Source: Paenibacillus sp. CF384
GTDB lineage: Bacteria; Bacillota; Bacilli; Paenibacillales; Paenibacillaceae
Length of the DNA stretch: 64,000 nucleotides
Direction: 5' to 3'
NCBI RefSeq assembly: GCF_900106745.1
Contig: NZ_FNNV01000014.1
Location: 147,430 to 211,429, forward strand
Shown here: positions 37,846 to 47,605 of the stretch, piece after piece
Position numbering within the stretch: the first letter of the stretch is position 1
Layout: each line of letters opens with the position of its first letter
Made by a program: the position numbers and the translations under genes
The notes under the pieces: model-generated
Database searches by the model: none
The model's input: the letters and a program-made list of their open reading frames with translations, nothing else
Told to the model about the DNA's origin: nothing

Positions 37846-39589
37846 CCAATCGCTCCTTCCTTGGAAAATGAAGTATCACTTGAAGTCCGCCAAGAACGCT
37901 GCGGGCTACGCCAAGTCCGCCTCTCTCGCCGAACGTTATCGACAAGCGGCGATGGATATTGACCATCCCTGTCGTCTCCGCATATTCATCCCGATTGGCA
38001 AAGGCCAACGATAATTCGTTAAGCTTCTCTTCCGTCAAGTCGTCGCCGTTATCTTCAACTACAATGCGGAATTCATCTTCCTCGCTCTCGTAGCGAACGA
38101 CGATTAACCCGTCTTCCTCCTTACGCTCAAGGCTGTGCTCGAAAGCGTTCTCTATAAGAGGCTGTACGATCAGCCGAGGCACTTGGATATGCGCGAATTC
38201 CTCCGGGAGATCCTCGAACCGCGCCCGAATGCGCCGCGAGAAGCGAAGGAGCTGAATCTCCGTATACGTTCGAGCATGTTGGATCTCCTGTCCGAGGGGA
38301 ATCTCGTCGGAGGCGCTTCGGGTTACGAAGCGAAAGTACTCACCGAGTTGAATCGCGAATTGATCAACCCGTTCCAAGTCTCCCCTCCGTGCCATCGTGC
38401 TGAGCATAAACAAGCTGTTGAACAAAAAATGAGGATTGATTTGCGATTGAAGCTGCTTCAGCTCCGCACGCTGAGCCAGAAGTTTCTGCCGGTAAGCTTG
38501 ATCGATCAGCGACCGTAGATTCGCAACCATCTGGTTAAATCGGTTATACAAATAACCGAATTCATCTTTGGAAGCGTGCGTGATGACTTGATCCAAGTCG
38601 CCGTTCTCCACGCGGCGGAAGCTCTTCACGAGCCGAAGCAGCGGCTTGTGTATGAATTTATACGTCGACATCGCATACAGAGCGACAATTGCAAGGGCAG
38701 CCACCGCGAACAACCAAGCCCACGTATAGAACTTGTCCAATGGCTTGCGGATGACCTCGGATGGAATGAATCGGTAGATGGCCAGATTCAATTTATCCGA
38801 ACCGGCGAATACGACATAATACATATGCCCTCCGAACTCGCGGGCTTCCACATAGTCCTTGGAGATTTTTCTTTGTCCGATGGTAGAAGAAGCGTCGTTC
38901 AAGAAGGAAGCAACGGAACCGCTCGCAAGCTGGATGCTCTCATTCTCGGAGACGAGCAAGGTGCCGCTTCCCGAATAGGTATTAAATTGGGCCAGCGCTT
39001 CCTTCAGCTTCTGTTGGTCCAATTCGATCTCGACGACGAATAACGGCTTCTCCTTCGGGCTTCCGCTTGGTTTCGCTGCACTAAGGAAGAGCCCCTTCCT
39101 CCACTCGATGATTCTTGTATTTCGGCTGCCATAAACGGAGCGTATTGCCTCATAACGCTGTTGATCAAGCGGACTAACACCGTCGACGGACGAGATCGTG
39201 CGTTCGATCGGGTGAATGTAGACGCTTACTTCTTTAATGTACATGCTGCTGTTCTGAATAAGGTATAGACGATTGCGCAGCGAGTTGATCATATCGGTCT
39301 TCTCGATGACCCCCATCCGATTCCAGAGGAGCGTCAGCTTGTTCAAATCCTCGTCTTCAAGCAGTCCGAATTGCAGAAGCTTGATTCTCTCGATTTCGTT
39401 CTCGAGATCGGTTAGATAGAAGGCCGTCTGAGAAGCCGCCGTCTTGGCGATATCCTCTCTCGCCGTGTGAACTGTCCATTGATAGAGATACCCTCCCAGC
39501 ACTATTAAAGGCATCAAGATAAGCAAGAACGTAAAGATCAAGCGGAGGAATACGGTTCTACGAATGGATAACACCGGCGTGTTGAACAT
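37823..39589 (-). CDS. YesM-type sensor histidine kinase
   Basis: 588 residues. Two membrane segments (about 12-33 and 285-305) flank a dCache-like extracellular sensor. HAMP follows (YKFIHKPLLRLVKSFRRVENGDLDQVI), then the His_kinase motif QSQINPHFLFNSLFMLS and an HATPase (VQPLIENAFEHSLERK, VEDNGDDL). It differs from the partial YesM at 1-1286. Ribosome site GAGGAGG. It is 19 bases downstream of the second binding-protein gene, so the transporter and its sensor form one unit. Confidence 0.93.
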   Translation of the reverse strand: MFNTPVLSIRRTVFLRLIFTFLLILMPLIVLGGYLYQWTVHTAREDIAKTAASQTAFYLTDLENEIERIKLLQFGLLEDEDLNKLTLLWNRMGVIEKTDMINSLRNRLYLIQNSSMYIKEVSVYIHPIERTISSVDGVSPLDQQRYEAIRSVYGSRNTRIIEWRKGLFLSAAKPSGSPKEKPLFVVEIELDQQKLKEALAQFNTYSGSGTLLVSENESIQLASGSVASFLNDASSTIGQRKISKDYVEAREFGGHMYYVVFAGSDKLNLAIYRFIPSEVIRKPLDKFYTWAWLFAVAALAIVALYAMSTYKFIHKPLLRLVKSFRRVENGDLDQVITHASKDEFGYLYNRFNQMVANLRSLIDQAYRQKLLAQRAELKQLQSQINPHFLFNSLFMLSTMARRGDLERVDQFAIQLGEYFRFVTRSASDEIPLGQEIQHARTYTEIQLLRFSRRIRARFEDLPEEFAHIQVPRLIVQPLIENAFEHSLERKEEDGLIVVRYESEEDEFRIVVEDNGDDLTEEKLNELSLAFANRDEYAETTGMVNIHRRLSITFGERGGLGVARSVLGGLQVILHFPRKERLDVPIADR

Positions 39590-39608
39590 GATCCGCGCCT
39601 CCTCGAGG

Positions 39609-41333
39609 TTACTTCTTCATGGAAGCATAATAATCATTGACTTCCTTCGTCATCTGTTCGCCGCCAAGCTTGTTCCAATCCTCCACGAATTTATCGAAAT
39701 CATCGATCGGCGCGCCGAGGATTATTTTGACGAAAGTCTCGTTTTGCATCTTCTCGAGCGTCGATTGCCTTTCCACCATCGTTGCCGTCGGGGCCCCTAC
39801 GAATTTATCGAACAGAAATTGATGATTCTTGTCGTATTGATCGACGACAGCTTCAGCGCCTTCGGGTCCGTAGATGCGTTCCCAGCCCCATAAAGCGAAG
39901 CCTTCCTTCGAACCGGATGCGTACGCATCCAACTTCTGCTGAACCGCCTTCGCTTCACCGGACAGCTTCGGCTTGTCGCCTGTCTTGCGCACTTCGTCCA
40001 ACGTTCTGAACAACTCGAGGTTCTTCCTGGTCGGTGCCGGTTGAACCATAGACAGCTGCCATACGCTCTCTGCATCCGGCGGCGCGTAATAGTACTCGTT
40101 CTCCTGGGTCGCTCCCCAGTTCTTCTCGACATGCTTATTGAACAGCTTGATTAGTGCCTCGGGATAAGCGGCTCCCTTCCGAACGGCGAAAAACTTCGTC
40201 GTGCTGAACTTTAACGGATTCATCGCAAGTCCCGCGGATTCGGAAACGATCGGGAATGCGCGCCACTGCGCGTCTGGATCATTGTTCTTATTCAATTGCA
40301 ACGGCCAGATGGAATTCCATTGTTGACCGAATTCCATGCCGATTTTACCGTTCGCGATGACTTCGGAGATCTTGCTGCCTTCCTTGACACCGAACTCCGG
40401 ATCCAACTCGCCGTTGTTGTACATCGTTTGAAGCGAATGAAGCGCATTTTTCATTTCGGGCTGAACACTGCCGTATACGAGCTTGCCCGGCGAGTCCTCC
40501 AGCCAGATGTTCGGGTAAGCCCCATAACCGGCCATAAACCCCTCTAATCCCATTGCGCTTCCCCACAAGTCCTTCGTGATGGCGAGACCGAAAGTGTCCT
40601 TCTGGTTGTTGCCGTCAGGGTCCCGCTCTGCAAACGCCTTCGAGATTGCCAGGACGTCGTCCATCGTTCTCGGCGCCTTCAATCCCAATTTATCCAACCA
40701 GTCCGTACGGATCCAGATGAACTGCGCTTGTTCGATCGACGATCCCGTCTGCGGAATGGCCATAAGTCTTCCGTCGAACGTCGCGGCATCGAACGGTCCT
40801 GAACCCTCCTCGGAGAGAATTTCCTTGAGCAGAGGAGAAGCGTATTTCTCGTACAAATCCGTCATATCCTCGATCTGGTTCGAATCGGCCAGCTGCTTAA
40901 GCTGAGTAGCATTGACCGGAATGATGTCCGGAAGGTCGCCGGAAGCCAAGGTCATGTTCATCTTCTGCAAGTAAGGATCCGACGTATCATTCCCTTTGAT
41001 CACCCAGTTGTTTTTGATCTTGATGCCAAGTTTGTCTTCGTATAGTCGAGTCCAACGGTTATCCTCGAACGTCTCGTCCTTCAATACGCCCAGAACGTTG
41101 TTCTCGACGATGTCGCTCAGATTGCGTACGGTCGTGATCTCGATCGGCGGGTCGTATGTCCCAAGCGGATCCGCCGCTGTTTCCTCCGTGTTACCGTCGG
41201 ATAGATGGGATCCAGAAGGGCTCGCTGTTGCTTTGTTATTGTTATAATCATTGCCGTCACAGGCAGTTAGCATCGCCGTGAGCAGCATGGCCGAACCCAA
41301 AGCCAGTATAGAAAGAGCTCTGCCTCTATACAT
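39609..41333 (-). CDS. LplA/YtcQ-type extracellular solute-binding lipoprotein, copy 2
   Basis: 574 residues. Signal peptide with lipobox LTAC (RALSILALGSAMLLTAMLTAC), an acidic-polar linker, then a large type-1 solute-binding fold (PDIIPVNATQLKQLADSNQIEDMTDLYEKYASPLLKE, ALIKLFNKHVEKNWG). Start 41333 has GAAAGGCGG 6 bases upstream; the extended frame to 41414 has no ribosome site. Such proteins bind oligosaccharides for LplB/LplC permeases. It differs clearly from the neighbouring copy 1, suggesting two substrates for one permease pair or a signalling role with YesM. Confidence 0.9.
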   Translation of the reverse strand: MYRGRALSILALGSAMLLTAMLTACDGNDYNNNKATASPSGSHLSDGNTEETAADPLGTYDPPIEITTVRNLSDIVENNVLGVLKDETFEDNRWTRLYEDKLGIKIKNNWVIKGNDTSDPYLQKMNMTLASGDLPDIIPVNATQLKQLADSNQIEDMTDLYEKYASPLLKEILSEEGSGPFDAATFDGRLMAIPQTGSSIEQAQFIWIRTDWLDKLGLKAPRTMDDVLAISKAFAERDPDGNNQKDTFGLAITKDLWGSAMGLEGFMAGYGAYPNIWLEDSPGKLVYGSVQPEMKNALHSLQTMYNNGELDPEFGVKEGSKISEVIANGKIGMEFGQQWNSIWPLQLNKNNDPDAQWRAFPIVSESAGLAMNPLKFSTTKFFAVRKGAAYPEALIKLFNKHVEKNWGATQENEYYYAPPDAESVWQLSMVQPAPTRKNLELFRTLDEVRKTGDKPKLSGEAKAVQQKLDAYASGSKEGFALWGWERIYGPEGAEAVVDQYDKNHQFLFDKFVGAPTATMVERQSTLEKMQNETFVKIILGAPIDDFDKFVEDWNKLGGEQMTKEVNDYYASMKK

Positions 41334-41413
41334 CGCAATCCGCCTTTCTTGGCCTGACCTCCTATAGGGTCTTACGAACATTATAGGCTGACGTGAAAGC
41401 AACCGACAACGCA

Positions 41414-41577
41414 TTATTCCAGGGTGAATGAAGCCAAGCTAGCGCCGCCCATACTCGTATACGTGAAATACAACGCTTGAATGCCGTCCGGATTGTATTC
41501 CCAGGAACGGAAGAGCCCCGAATTCAAAGAAAACACGGAGGAGGATATCACTTGGATATCCAGCCTCCCTGCTCGAT
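41414..41577 (-). pseudogene. orphan C-terminal fragment of a carbohydrate-active protein
   Basis: On the minus strand, between the two binding-protein genes, an open stretch reads FYRAGRLDIQVI... then SWEYNPDGIQALYFTYTS and ends SLASFTLE-stop (41414-41416). The ALYFTY...SFTLE ending resembles the last strands of CBM6-like modules. There is no start codon or ribosome site and it begins just after the upstream stop, so it looks like the 3' remnant of a deleted gene. Too short for firm assignment. Confidence 0.45.
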
Positions 41578-41589
41578 AAAAAGATAAGT

Positions 41590-43380
41590 TTACTTATTAG
41601 CCAACGCTTCGGCGCGCATTTTTACGATTTTTTGAGCTTTCGCCGTATCTGCGGCCACGACGTCCTTCCAGCCTAGGCCTTCTACATCCTTCTGCATCTT
41701 CGTCCACAGCTGGTCGAATTCCGCTTGATTTTTGGCGAAGACCATTTTCCAGGATGTATTCTTCATATAGTCCGAGATCTGGCTGCGTTTGTTCTTAATA
41801 TCCGAGGAATCGGTTCCAAGGCTCGTGTTGATGTTGGGCACGATGTCGATCATATTGTTCTTCTGGTAGTAGTCCGTTGCGTTCTCGGCATTGAAGGCGC
41901 TCTGCCAATCCGTCGTCAGAGCGGTCTTGTTCGCTTCGAGCGTCGTGCTCCAGTAGGTGCTGTTGTAGAATTCCTTGGTTTCCGGGTCGATCATGAAATC
42001 GCTCATAATCATGCTGTTGATCTTACTTTGTCCGTCCTGATATCCGCCGCCGCCGTACTGATCCGGAACAGGCGTATTATTCTGGAAGGCGGTCTGTCCG
42101 GTTTCCGTCAGTTCGAATTTACCATCGGCTGTCTTCTGGTAATTGAACCCTTCAAAACCGTTCGTATAATAGCGAAGCCCTTCCGGAGAAACGAGCCAGT
42201 CCATGAACTCCATAATGCGATCTGGATCCTTCGCCTTCGAGCCGATCGCGAACACTCTTCCGTTGCCGAAATAAGCGTCGCTGGTCTGAATGATGCGGGT
42301 ATCGGCGATCGGAATCGCCACGTTGCCGTCCCCGTTCTTGCCTCTCTCGATGGAATTGTAGAAGCCTCTCTGCCACGAGTACCATAGTAGCAGTACCTGC
42401 TTGTTGGTCAGCTTCTCCGACACTTTGTTCCAATCCTGGGTCATCGCGTCGGGATCGATCAAGCCCAACTGATTGGCGTTAAAGTAAAATTGTACAATCT
42501 TCTTATACATGCTGTTGTCGTCGACGAGCGGAACGATATCGCCCTTCGCATTCAACTGAATGGTCGACGTTCCGTCCGGCTGCTCGTATCCGTACCAGTT
42601 GCTGAGCCAGCGCACGTTCTCCATGCTGCCTCCGTCCCAATCCTTCCACAACGTGATCGGCACGATCGACTTGCCATCCGGCGTCTTCGGATATTTCTCG
42701 TGCATCAGCTTCAGGACGCTCAGTAGATCATTCAGATTGTTCAGCTTAGGCGCCCCGACACCCTTGTAATAATCCCAAGGCATGATCGGGCTCGAGTACG
42801 GGATCTCCTCCGAGAAAGTCGTCGGAGAGGTATCGGCTTCGAAGGTCGGCAAACCGTAAATCTTGCCTTCCGGATTGACTTGATCGAAGCCTGCGTTAAA
42901 CGGCTTGAAATGTTTGTCCACGAATTGGGACAAGTGCTTCTGATCCTTGAGCTTATCCGTGAGGTCCATGACGAGTCCGGCCGGAATCAATTCCTCCAAC
43001 TGGCTGTTATCGATGATCAGAAGATCCCCCAGATCGCCTGCCGCCGTCCTCGTTTTGTACAACTGATCGCCTGCTACCTGCGGAGCCAGAATGTTCAACG
43101 TGATATTGAACTTATCCTTGATCAGCTTGCCGTACCACCCGGTCTGTTCTCCTTGGTAATTGGCTGCATTGTCGAATACGGTGATGGTCAGCGGTTTACT
43201 GTGATCGATTGCTCCGGTGGACTGAGACGTGCCCTCGTTCGTATTCACGGAACTGGACGGCTCCTCGGACGCCGGCGAGTTCTCCGATCCGCTGCACCCT
43301 GTCAATGTTGCTGATACTAGGAAGACACCGGCTAACGATACCGCCATTGATTTCCATACGGCTTTCCTGCTCTTGATCAT
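41590..43380 (-). CDS. LplA/YtcQ-type extracellular solute-binding lipoprotein, copy 1
   Basis: 596 residues. Signal peptide with lipobox LTGC, a Ser/Glu-rich linker, then the solute-binding fold (LLIIDNSQLEELIPAGLVMDLTDKLKD, GKIYGLPTFEADTSP, RIMEFMDWLVSPEGLRYYTNGFEG). ATG 43380 is chosen, with GGGGG 6 bases upstream; a TTG two codons earlier is inside that site. It is the first binding protein after the two permeases (42-base gap) and the main receptor candidate of this importer. Confidence 0.92.
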   Translation of the reverse strand: MIKSRKAVWKSMAVSLAGVFLVSATLTGCSGSENSPASEEPSSSVNTNEGTSQSTGAIDHSKPLTITVFDNAANYQGEQTGWYGKLIKDKFNITLNILAPQVAGDQLYKTRTAAGDLGDLLIIDNSQLEELIPAGLVMDLTDKLKDQKHLSQFVDKHFKPFNAGFDQVNPEGKIYGLPTFEADTSPTTFSEEIPYSSPIMPWDYYKGVGAPKLNNLNDLLSVLKLMHEKYPKTPDGKSIVPITLWKDWDGGSMENVRWLSNWYGYEQPDGTSTIQLNAKGDIVPLVDDNSMYKKIVQFYFNANQLGLIDPDAMTQDWNKVSEKLTNKQVLLLWYSWQRGFYNSIERGKNGDGNVAIPIADTRIIQTSDAYFGNGRVFAIGSKAKDPDRIMEFMDWLVSPEGLRYYTNGFEGFNYQKTADGKFELTETGQTAFQNNTPVPDQYGGGGYQDGQSKINSMIMSDFMIDPETKEFYNSTYWSTTLEANKTALTTDWQSAFNAENATDYYQKNNMIDIVPNINTSLGTDSSDIKNKRSQISDYMKNTSWKMVFAKNQAEFDQLWTKMQKDVEGLGWKDVVAADTAKAQKIVKMRAEALANK

Positions 43381-43422
43381 TTGCAACCCCCACTTTTAGT
43401 TAATTTATTATAATGGCACGGT

Positions 43423-44391
43423 TCAACCTTTTACGGCGCCGATCATAATTCCTTTTACGAAGAACCTCTGGAATATCGGATAAATCAACAAAATAGGGGC
43501 CACGACGATAACGGTCACCGTCATTCGGATGGAGGTCGTCGTCTGCTTGGTCGCCAGACTGGCCATGGCAGTCGAGCCGGCATTCTGCAGATTGACCATG
43601 GTCGATAAGGAACTCGCCTGATTAATGTAGTTGTAAAGGATAAACTGCAAGCTGTAGAGCTTGCTGTCCGTCACCAGCAACAACGTATCCTGAAAGGAAT
43701 TCCACTGATCCACGGCCGCGAAGATTGCGACCGTCGCCAGTATGGGCTTGCATATTGGCAGCATAACCTTAATGAAGATGGTCATGGTTCCGGCTCCGTC
43801 AATACTCGCCGCCTGCTGCAACTCCTTCGGCGTCGATTCCACAAACGTCTTGACCAGAATGATGAAGAAAGGCGCAACGATCGTCGGCAGAATATAGGCC
43901 AGAAAGTTGTTGGTCAGGTGCAGCGATCTCATGGTCAAATACCATGGAATAATCCCGGCGCTGAAGAACATCGTGATAACCGTGAAGCGATACCAGAATT
44001 TCCGCCCCCACATATCTTCCTGGGAAAACATGAAGCCGAGGAATGCAGAAGCAGCAACCGTTAATGAAGTTCCAATAATCGTTCTTCCTAACGACACAAG
44101 CGCGGCATTCCCGAGCCCTGGGATCTTAAACACGTCGATGTAGTTTTGAAAATGGATCTGTTTCGGGAGGAACACGACATCTCCTCTGGCGCTGATATCG
44201 TTGGCGCTGATGGTGTTGATGATGATCGAGTAGAATGGAAAGACACATAAGAAAGCGAAAAGGGAAAACAAGGTGTAAATGACGACGGTAATCAACTTGT
44301 CCGTCGCGCTGACCTGATAGTTCACTTTCTTATCGATGCGGCGTTGATGTACCTGTTCATGCTTCGTCAGTTCAGCTGCACTCTCGCTCAT
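43423..44391 (-). CDS. ABC transporter permease, LplC/YtcP type
   Basis: 322 residues, six membrane segments and an EAA-like loop, ELQQAASIDGAGTMTIFIKVMLPICKP. It ends FVKGIMIGAVKG, the usual carboxyl end of this family. It overlaps the preceding permease by 4 bases (ATGA), with AGAGGAGAGAG ahead. Confidence 0.93.
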   Translation of the reverse strand: MSESAAELTKHEQVHQRRIDKKVNYQVSATDKLITVVIYTLFSLFAFLCVFPFYSIIINTISANDISARGDVVFLPKQIHFQNYIDVFKIPGLGNAALVSLGRTIIGTSLTVAASAFLGFMFSQEDMWGRKFWYRFTVITMFFSAGIIPWYLTMRSLHLTNNFLAYILPTIVAPFFIILVKTFVESTPKELQQAASIDGAGTMTIFIKVMLPICKPILATVAIFAAVDQWNSFQDTLLLVTDSKLYSLQFILYNYINQASSLSTMVNLQNAGSTAMASLATKQTTTSIRMTVTVIVVAPILLIYPIFQRFFVKGIMIGAVKG

Positions 44392-45308
44392 ACGATGCTC
44401 TCTCCTCTTAACAATTTGGACAGTCCGTTCACCGAGAAGAGAAGCACGACGCTGATTGCACTCTTCAGCATGCTGATCGCGACGGACACGGAATAGCTGC
44501 CGCCTCCCATAGCCAGGTTGTAGACATATAAATCCAATACCTGAATGCTGTCCTTGTTAAAGGCATTCTGGAAGACGAAATATTGCTCCAGCCCGTTATT
44601 CAGGAAGCTTGCGATTTGCAGCATCAATAGCACGAAGTAGGTTGGCAGCATGCTTGGAAGGACGACATGCCGGATCACCTGCATTCTTGTCGCGCCGTCT
44701 ACATGAGCGGCTTCATAAAGAGAGTCATCGATCCCCATAATAGCCGCGATATACAGGATGGCCGACCAGCCTAATGCTTTCCAAGTCGTCCACATCCACA
44801 TCGTGAACCACACATGGTCGGAATTCTGGAGAAACAAGATGGGAGAATCGACCATCCCGAGCTGCCTCAGCAGGCCATTGATGATTCCTTCGCTGGAGAA
44901 CATGGAGAAGGCCAGCGAATAGACCAAGACCCAGCTAATGAAATTTGGAAGGGTGGTGACCGTCTGAATAAACTTCCGGAAACGGACGGCTTTAATCTCG
45001 GTCAGAAAAATGGCGAATATCATGGGAAGCCAAGAAAAGAGTAGGTTTAATCCGCTCATTCCGAAGGTATTCTTGATGATCTGCAGCAGCTGATCGATCT
45101 TCACTTGGTTTTCAACCAAGGATTGAAACCATTTAAACCCGATATATGGCGATTTGGACAACGGAATCGGCGGCATATAGTCATAGAAGGCATAAATCCA
45201 TCCGTATAGCGGATAGTAGGCGAAGACGCCAAGTAAAATCATGAACGGCAGGATGTAGAGAAATTTGCGTATGGACATGCTTCTCATGCGATAGGGTTGC
45301 GTTCTCAC
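44388..45308 (-). CDS. ABC transporter permease, LplB type
   Basis: About 306 residues with six membrane segments and the EAA loop LYEAAHVDGATRMQVIRHVVLPSMLP. The start is taken as GTG 45308, which has AGAGAGG 9 bases upstream; ATG 45329 lacks a site and would add seven residues. It is the first gene of the six-gene unit: permease, permease, binding protein, binding protein, YesM, YesN. No ATPase is encoded, which is normal for this family. Confidence 0.92.
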   Translation of the reverse strand: MRTQPYRMRSMSIRKFLYILPFMILLGVFAYYPLYGWIYAFYDYMPPIPLSKSPYIGFKWFQSLVENQVKIDQLLQIIKNTFGMSGLNLLFSWLPMIFAIFLTEIKAVRFRKFIQTVTTLPNFISWVLVYSLAFSMFSSEGIINGLLRQLGMVDSPILFLQNSDHVWFTMWMWTTWKALGWSAILYIAAIMGIDDSLYEAAHVDGATRMQVIRHVVLPSMLPTYFVLLMLQIASFLNNGLEQYFVFQNAFNKDSIQVLDLYVYNLAMGGGSYSVSVAISMLKSAISVVLLFSVNGLSKLLRGESIV

Positions 45309-45388
45309 TTTGTCATTCCTCTCTTCCATTATTCATAGGCAAATCAATGATCCCGACTTCAATCCCCCTCGGTTTGGTAGCGCTTTAT

Positions 45389-45431
45389 TGTTTGCGCTTT
45401 CATTATAGTCAGACCGGAAATCCCTAAACAA
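45389..45431 (-). promoter_or_regulatory. promoter with overlapping cre for the Lpl-type operon
   Basis: On the minus strand TTGTTT (45426-45431), an 18-base spacer and TATAAT (45402-45407), then immediately TGAAAGCGCAAACA (45389-45402), 13 of 14 matches to the cre consensus. CcpA bound here would block the transcription start, giving catabolite repression of the whole operon. Confidence 0.6.
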
Positions 45432-45512
45432 CGAGCATCTTTTTACTTGCTTAACCATCGTTTACACATTCACGGTTTTTCTAGTCGGAAGAGGTGAGGC
45501 GGAAAATTAGGA

Positions 45513-45609
45513 AGGCGATCTCGGCCACAAGGTGGACGACGATAGAACCCACGTCACACAACAAAAAAGAGGCTTCCCATAAGTTCAATGAACTCGTGAG
45601 AAGCCTCTT
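45513..45609 (+). pseudogene. eroded 3' end of an integrase (oldest clear fossil)
   Basis: The plus strand reads GDLGHKVDDDRT, then HVTQQK, then after a frame slip EASHKFNELVRSL. This aligns with LGHKDDDTTKNVYLHV...EASHKFGELMRSL of the 54-kb integrase. The Tyr-containing codons are deleted. The end also forms a hairpin with a T6 run on the minus strand that can terminate the 45669-46852 gene. Confidence 0.65.
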
Positions 45610-45668
45610 GGAAACTTAATTAAACACTGAGTGTTCGAAAATAATAGCAATCTGCATTCTCTTTTACA

Positions 45669-46852
45669 TTATTTTGCTCGATAAACCGCCCTCCATCCTT
45701 GTAAAACATCTAAAAATTGAACTGGCTCTTTACTTGAAGGATCAAATATCGCAATTCCTGAGTAGTGATTTCCAGCACTATAGAACCATGCATCATCAAT
45801 CTCATTACTCCACGAACTTCCATCTCTATATACTTTTCCGCCATTTCAATTCTATGCCATGTCTTCTCGTTAGTTTCATACCATTTCTTCTGTCCATCGA
45901 CATCACATAGCAGGTAAATAATATTAAAATCAGATACTACCTTTACAATTTTTCCACTAATTTGGGATTCATCAAAAGTATGACGGTAAATTTCTTTTTT
46001 ACCCGTTAAATCATATTTTCTTAAAACATTACTAGCAGAATTAATCTGATATAAATAATCGTGTGTAACTCCATTTTCTTCATTAGAGGAAAGTGAAATA
46101 GTGCAACATTCTTCATAATCATTACTTTGCATCACTTTAATATTTGATGTATCAATTACGTATACATGGTTACTTTCATCAGCAATTACTGCCGCATTGA
46201 ATTCTCCACCAAGCCAATACTTTAGCACTTTTAATGTACCCAACTTACTAATATCTTGTAGCTGTACGGTTTGAAGAATTGAAATCGTTTCTGGGGATTG
46301 GGTTGAATCTCTAGGATCCTCCATACTAATCTCGGAAATATATCCATTTTTCATGTCAAACAATACTATGTTAAAGTCTTGTCCAACAAATATCTTTAAT
46401 TCATTGCTATAAGCGCTCGGCAACGGAAAGCTAAATAAGGAGTTGGTTAGAATATCTCCTTCTTGGATATTATTTAACGGAGCAAACACTAGTGCTTTAT
46501 CTTTAGTTACTAGATACCCCCCACTGTTACCCGTTGCATCAGCTGAGTAATCGATTGAGTTTGAAGCCAATGTTTCCCAATCGCGGGTTTCTTTAATAGG
46601 CTCAATTGTTAAGTTACTTAGTGACTCGACTACCTTCACCTTGTCAGGCGAAAACCACACTTCGTCTAAAGCGGAACTACTCTCGTCGTCTGTCAAAACT
46701 GATGACTGTTCATTAATTTGTATATTCTCATTTTCAGAAACATGCTGTACTCCATCAGTTGAATTGGCATCACCTATAAAATTAGCACGATATCCATATA
46801 AACCCACAAACATAACTAGAACCCCGAGTATAATAAATAAATATTTTTTCAT
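45669..46852 (-). pseudogene. membrane-anchored beta-propeller-like protein, frameshifted near its C-terminus
   Basis: The frame from ATG 46852 has an N-terminal signal anchor (KKYLFIILGVLVMFVGLYGY), a polar linker and repeated short strands (YLVTKDKALVFAPL, IVLFDMKNGYISEI, HVYVIDTSNIKV, LRKYDLTGKKEIY) suggesting a propeller. It stops at 45710 after implausible sequence. Switching frame near 45840 gives GGKVYRDGSSW...AWFYSAGNHYSGIAIFDPSSKEPVQFL to TAA 45669-45671, a far more natural ending. A one-base loss near GGC-GGA is likely. The region is clearly AT-richer than its neighbours and lies between integrase remnants, so it is probably decaying element cargo. Function unknown. Confidence 0.65.
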
Positions 46853-46960
46853 AAAATCACCTCTCAGAAGATCCGAAAACTAGAATAGTTACTTTTATAT
46901 ATAACAGGTTTTGGGATTAATAGGAACCTAATTATGAGTCCGGTTGTATAGGAAGGTTCA

Positions 46961-47144
46961 CCACAACCCTCATTCTCTTTCTTATACCCGCTACGGACAC
47001 AACGGATACGAATCTCGCCTTCGATTCATGGCTCGTCTTTTCCACAAGGACGACGACACGACTAAGAACGTGTATCTGCACGTTACAAAATCAACATAAA
47101 AAGAGGCTTCCCATAAGTTCAATGAACTCATGAGAAGCCTCTAG
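46961..47144 (+). pseudogene. truncated 3' end of a tyrosine integrase (second copy)
   Basis: It begins with a degraded match to the PHSLRHTHTS segment, then reads MARLFHKDDDTTKNVYLHVTKST-stop-KEASHKFNELMRSL-stop. The catalytic Tyr is present but the rest of the gene is gone and an in-frame stop precedes the tail. After it, the spacer TAGTTTTCTGCCGATG and the groEL-tail repeat follow, just as after the intact-length copy at 54.4 kb. Confidence 0.8.
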
Positions 47145-47188
47145 TTTTCTGCCGATGCTACCCTTAGTTAATTCGGGATACCACCTTA

Positions 47189-47240
47189 AACCCCTTATAA
47201 ATCAAGGGTTTTGGGCGATTATTACATCATGCCGCCCATA
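47189..47240. repeat. attL: left copy of the 52-bp groEL-tail direct repeat
   Basis: 52 bases identical to 54467-54518, containing AAGGGTTTTGGGCGATTATT and the last groEL codons (complement of GGCATGATG-TAA). Similarity extends 7 more bases leftwards with one mismatch. It marks the left junction of the 7.2-kb element. Confidence 0.85.
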
Positions 47241-47393
47241 AGGTCGCAAGCTGCAACATTGTTAACGACAGTTTACGAGAGCACGTAAATTCTACGTTTT
47301 TGTGAATTGTCGTTGTAACATCTTTAACGAAAGAGAATCGTTTTTCACTTGCTTGCGTTACCCAATTGTTACCCTTTGCATCGTTGGAACATG

Positions 47394-47423
47394 GCTGCCG
47401 TTTTGTTGATAAACAACGGCAGC
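47394..47423. terminator. hairpin near the left element end
   Basis: GCTGCCGTT pairs with AACGGCAGC around a 12-base loop. The stretch 47241-47605 has no convincing gene; an opposite-strand ORF here has no ribosome site. Confidence 0.45.
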
Positions 47424-47605
47424 TAATCATTAAGCCAGCTGCCGACGTGTTAATTGAGCGATAGTGTCCCGTTAGCTTAATGAACCGATGATAACGCTTC
47501 AATTAACTATTATTGGAAAATTTATTGCAATGAAGATAATCATACAGGACAACCTTGGTTCAGTTTCATAGATTAAGATAAACATAAAAGAAAGGAGTGA
47601 ATTTT

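Noticed and set aside
47227..47502. 91-residue minus-strand ORF in the left part of the element
   Set aside because: No ribosome site, no recognisable domain, and it runs into the att repeat.
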